Shown here in pieces: positions 61,553 to 64,000 of a stretch of 64,000 bases of DNA. The stretch spans positions 124,001 to 188,000 of the forward strand of contig JBBAFU010000001.1 in the NCBI GenBank assembly GCA_041655275.1. Reading direction: 5' to 3'. The first letter of the stretch is position 1, and the number at the start of each line of letters is the position of its first letter. The notes beneath the pieces are model-generated. The model was not told the origin of the DNA. It worked only from the letters and a program-made list of their open reading frames with translations, and did not search any database. Position numbers and translations under genes: made by a program. The stretch is from JAJYRX01 sp041655275 (GTDB taxonomy: Bacteria; Pseudomonadota; Gammaproteobacteria; Burkholderiales; Burkholderiaceae_B).

Positions 61553-62344
61553 TTAATAATTAACTTTAATATTACGATTTATCTTATTGAATAATCGATA
61601 GAAATTATCTGTGGTAATTTGTCCGATGGCATCCACTTCCTGCCCGTGCAAGGCCGCGATCTTTTCTGCGACATGAATCACCCTGGACGGGTCATTGCGT
61701 TTGCCACGATACGGCACAGGCGCCAGATACGGAGAATCGGTCTCGATCAGCAACCGGTCCAGCGGAACGCGCCGGGCCACCTCCTGCAAGGCTTCGGCAT
61801 TGCGGAAAGTGACGATGCCGGAGAACGAAATATAGAAGCCCAGATCAAGCGCCGCCCTGGCGACCGGCCAGGTTTCCGTGAAGCAATGCATGACCCCGCC
61901 GACCGCCCCGGCATCCTCCTCGCGCATGATGGCCAGCGTGTCCTCGGCAGCGGCACGCGTATGGACGATGATGGGCAGCCCCGTTTCCCGGCTGGCCCGG
62001 ATATGGGTGCGAAAGCGCGCACGCTGCCAGTCGAGCGGTTCGGCCTGGCGGAAATAGTCCAGCCCGGTCTCGCCGATGGCCACCACCTTGGGCGAGGATG
62101 CGGCCAGTGCCGCCAGCTGTGCCACATCAGGCTCCGGCGTGTCCTCGTAGGCCGGGTGCACACCCACCGACGCGTGCAGCGCGTCATGCGCTTCCACCAT
62201 GGCCAGCAGACCGGGCCAGTCGGGCAGGTTCACGCTGACCACCAGGGCCCGTTCGACCCTGTTCTCGCGCATGCGTGCCAGAATATCCGGCAGATTTTCG
62301 GCCAGCTCCGGAAAATTCAGATGACAGTGGGAATCGACAAACAT
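61553..62344 (-). CDS. tatD: TatD-family metal-dependent hydrolase (YcfH/TatD)
   Basis: A 263-residue TIM-barrel metallohydrolase; family members are DNases with 3'-5' activity and roles in DNA or D-amino-acid-tRNA quality control. Metal ligands are visible: SHCHL (HxH), IGETGLDYF (Glu), VHTR (His), MHCFT (His) and ETDSPYLAP (Asp). The start at 62344 is set by MFVDSHCHL. It lies between holB and the ankyrin gene with short gaps, which suggests one operon. Confidence 0.93.
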   Translation of the reverse strand: MFVDSHCHLNFPELAENLPDILARMRENRVERALVVSVNLPDWPGLLAMVEAHDALHASVGVHPAYEDTPEPDVAQLAALAASSPKVVAIGETGLDYFRQAEPLDWQRARFRTHIRASRETGLPIIVHTRAAAEDTLAIMREEDAGAVGGVMHCFTETWPVARAALDLGFYISFSGIVTFRNAEALQEVARRVPLDRLLIETDSPYLAPVPYRGKRNDPSRVIHVAEKIAALHGQEVDAIGQITTDNFYRLFNKINRNIKVNY

Positions 62345-62357
62345 GATGTACCGTGAA

Positions 62358-63410
62358 TCAGGATCGGGAATGCGCCACCCCGGGCGCCAGTGCGAGCACA
62401 ACGCGTTGCAGCGTCGTGTGTAAAAGCAGGCGCTCGTTCAGCGGATGTGCCGCCAGCGCCTTCTGGCGGCCCAGCCAGCGCAAGGTCTCCAGCAGGCGCA
62501 GGGGCGACGCCTGTGCCGCAATGGGGCCGGTCGCGGACGCCAGCTCGGGATAATACCGCGAACCGGCGGCATGGTGAACGAGCAGCACATCCATGAAAAG
62601 GCGCTGCAGCGTATCGAGCCAGAAGACCGTTTCCTCCTTGGCGAGCGCATCGGCCAGCTCGCCCACGGCCGGGTTTGCACTGCCGTACCGGGCAATCGCC
62701 AGCAAATCGCACAACCAGGCGGGGCAGGCTTCTCCACCCTTCTCGAATGCCGCCTGCGCACGCAGGGGTGCCTGACTGGAAGCTGCCAGCCAGGCCGCCG
62801 CCGGCTCCACCCCTTGCGTGTGCAGCCAGGCTTCACTGTCGTCGCGTTCGGGCACCGCCAGTGGCAGGCGCCGGCATCGCGAGACCAGGGTGGGCAGCAG
62901 GCGATCGGGCGCATGCGCAACCAGCAGAAACACCGTGGCTGCCGGCGGCTCCTCAAGAATCTTCAGCATCGCATTGGCCGAGACGGGATTGAGTGATTCC
63001 GCCGGATAGACGACGGCCACGCGCCAGCCGCCACGATGCGTCTTCGTGTTGAACCATGAATTCAGGCTGCGCAGCTGATCGATACGGATCTCGCGCGAGG
63101 GTGCGCTGCCCTCGCGCCCGCCACCGGCCGCAGCCTCATCGCCCTCCAGCACGGCCACGGCGTCCGGGCGGATGAAGCGCAGATCGGGATGATTGCCGCT
63201 GGCCACCCACCGGCATGATGCGCATTCACCACAGGACAGGCCCTTGTGCGGAGCAGCGCACAGCAGGCTGGCCGCAGCCGCCCGTGCAAACTGCGTCTTG
63301 CCGATGCCTTGCATGCCATGAATGATCCAGGCATGAGCAAACCGCTCCTGATCGGCCAGCCAGCGCTGTGCCGTCGCATGCTGCCAGGGCAGGAATTGCG
63401 GCAAAGTCAT
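62358..63410 (-). CDS. holB: DNA polymerase III subunit delta'
   Basis: A 350-residue clamp-loader subunit. The P-loop-like GMQGIGKTQ (residues 32-40), zinc cysteines (Cys51 and the CGECASC cluster at 60-66), LNPVSANAMLKILEEPP (sensor/arginine-region helix) and VSRCRRLPL are standard. Length is near the 334 of E. coli HolB; a glycine-rich insertion (about residue 97) is present. It overlaps the tmk stop by four bases. Confidence 0.94.
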   Translation of the reverse strand: MTLPQFLPWQHATAQRWLADQERFAHAWIIHGMQGIGKTQFARAAAASLLCAAPHKGLSCGECASCRWVASGNHPDLRFIRPDAVAVLEGDEAAAGGGREGSAPSREIRIDQLRSLNSWFNTKTHRGGWRVAVVYPAESLNPVSANAMLKILEEPPAATVFLLVAHAPDRLLPTLVSRCRRLPLAVPERDDSEAWLHTQGVEPAAAWLAASSQAPLRAQAAFEKGGEACPAWLCDLLAIARYGSANPAVGELADALAKEETVFWLDTLQRLFMDVLLVHHAAGSRYYPELASATGPIAAQASPLRLLETLRWLGRQKALAAHPLNERLLLHTTLQRVVLALAPGVAHSRS

Positions 63411-64000
63411 CGGACCGCTCCGGTATCATCATCGACCGCGCCAAAGCCGCCCAGAAGCTGCTGCAGATGTTCGAGCAGACGCTGGCGTGTGTATGCCATC
63501 GGCAACGAGGAATCCAGGATGCAGAAGCGCTCGGGATGGGCGCGCGCACGCGCCAGATAGGCGGCACGGGTACGCTCGAAGAACACCATCTCCTCGCGCT
63601 CGAAACGATCGCGGTCCCGGCTGCGCAGCAAGCGCTCGTGCGCAAGCTCGGGCGAGAGGTCGAACAGAAAAGTGCAGTCCGGCTGGAGACCGGCATGCAC
63701 CCACTGCTCCAGTATTGCCAACCGCTCTTGTGACAGGCCGCGCCCGCCACCCTGATAGGCGTAGCTGGCGTCCGTGAACCGGTCACAGACCACCCATTGC
63801 CCGCGTGCCAGGGCCGGTTGTATGCACAGTGCCAGGTGCTCATTGCGTGCCGCGAACATCAGCAGGGCCTCGGTATCCGCCTGCATATCATGCGACAGCA
63901 GCACGCCACGCAGCACCTCGCCCAGCGGCGTGCCGCCGGGCTCGCGCGTGGTGATCACACTGTGACCCGCATCGCGGATCTGTGCGGCCAGCCATTCGAC
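63407..64000 (-). CDS. tmk: Thymidylate kinase, 5' end outside window
   Basis: The enzyme phosphorylates dTMP to dTDP. The frame runs off the right edge, so the P-loop is missing; the first visible residues are the helix VEWLAAQIRDAGHSV, then TTREPGGTPLGE (the dTMP-binding region), VVCDRFTDASYAYQGGGRGL with the DRY-type motif read as DRF, and the lid RSRDRDRFERE. It overlaps holB by four bases, in the usual tmk-holB order. Confidence 0.93.
   Translation of the reverse strand, partial: VEWLAAQIRDAGHSVITTREPGGTPLGEVLRGVLLSHDMQADTEALLMFAARNEHLALCIQPALARGQWVVCDRFTDASYAYQGGGRGLSQERLAILEQWVHAGLQPDCTFLFDLSPELAHERLLRSRDRDRFEREEMVFFERTRAAYLARARAHPERFCILDSSLPMAYTRQRLLEHLQQLLGGFGAVDDDTGAVR

Overview
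The window reads as a GC-rich, gene-dense chromosomal segment of a betaproteobacterium of the order Burkholderiales, most likely an Alcaligenaceae-type organism. This is an inference from gene content and order: yicC divergent from rph, rdgB-hemW, tmk-holB-tatD-ankyrin, an imuA-imuB-dnaE2 mutasome cassette, a branched-chain amino-acid transport locus and a TRAP transporter. No rRNA operon, CRISPR array, prophage, insertion sequence or origin was seen. One tRNA gene, tRNA-Pro(GGG), is present. Almost every base is in a gene; the only gene-free stretch over 300 bases is the divergent regulatory region at 50025-50384.

Layout. 1-6.3 kb: the end of an MFS exporter, a CMP/guanine-deaminase-fold protein, a DUF3108 protein, tRNA-Pro with its own terminator, the KtrAB potassium uptake pair, an Old Yellow Enzyme reductase and a YqeY protein. 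6.3-11.4 kb: the SOS mutasome (dnaE2, imuB, imuA) under a near-consensus LexA box. 11.5-16.7 kb: a small secreted protein, an NRDE protein, a PBP7-type endopeptidase, a YeeE-type sulfur-compound permease, a secreted nuclease and YicC. 16.7-22 kb: rph and rdgB-hemW, separated by an inserted opposite-strand pair (MmgE/PrpD protein and acyl-CoA dehydrogenase). 22-28.3 kb: glnA, fpr, ridA, recG, oxyR and dps. 28.4-34 kb: livJ-proC-livHMGF. 34-40.9 kb: a GST, a 2-hydroxyacid dehydrogenase with epd, fumC, an NfeD/slipin pair and a cytochrome c. 40.9-46 kb: cbpA-cbpM, divergent from tlpA-dsbG-kdsA-protein methyltransferase. 46-52 kb: a TRAP transporter divergent from a SorAB-like sulfite dehydrogenase. 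52-54.2 kb: Hsp20 with a heat-shock promoter, CopZ, a DMT permease and an ArsC-like protein. 54.2-60.7 kb: YfcG, a lipoprotein and the yhiI-rbbA-yhhJ ABC system. 60.7-64 kb: ankyrin protein, tatD, holB and partial tmk.

How they work together. Several local modules are coherent: damage-induced mutagenesis (LexA box plus imuA/imuB/dnaE2), peroxide defence (oxyR next to dps), branched-chain amino-acid uptake, periplasmic thiol chemistry next to envelope synthesis (tlpA, dsbG, kdsA and a PKMT-like methyltransferase), and periplasmic sulfite oxidation beside a TRAP importer. The points most worth following up are the PKMT-like protein methyltransferase operon, the operator-like palindrome at the sorA promoter with the adjoining TRAP system and its unusual acidic DctM insertion, the epd/hydroxyacid-dehydrogenase pair, and the catabolic pair inserted in the rph-rdgB locus. 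No clearly new multi-gene system was recognised.
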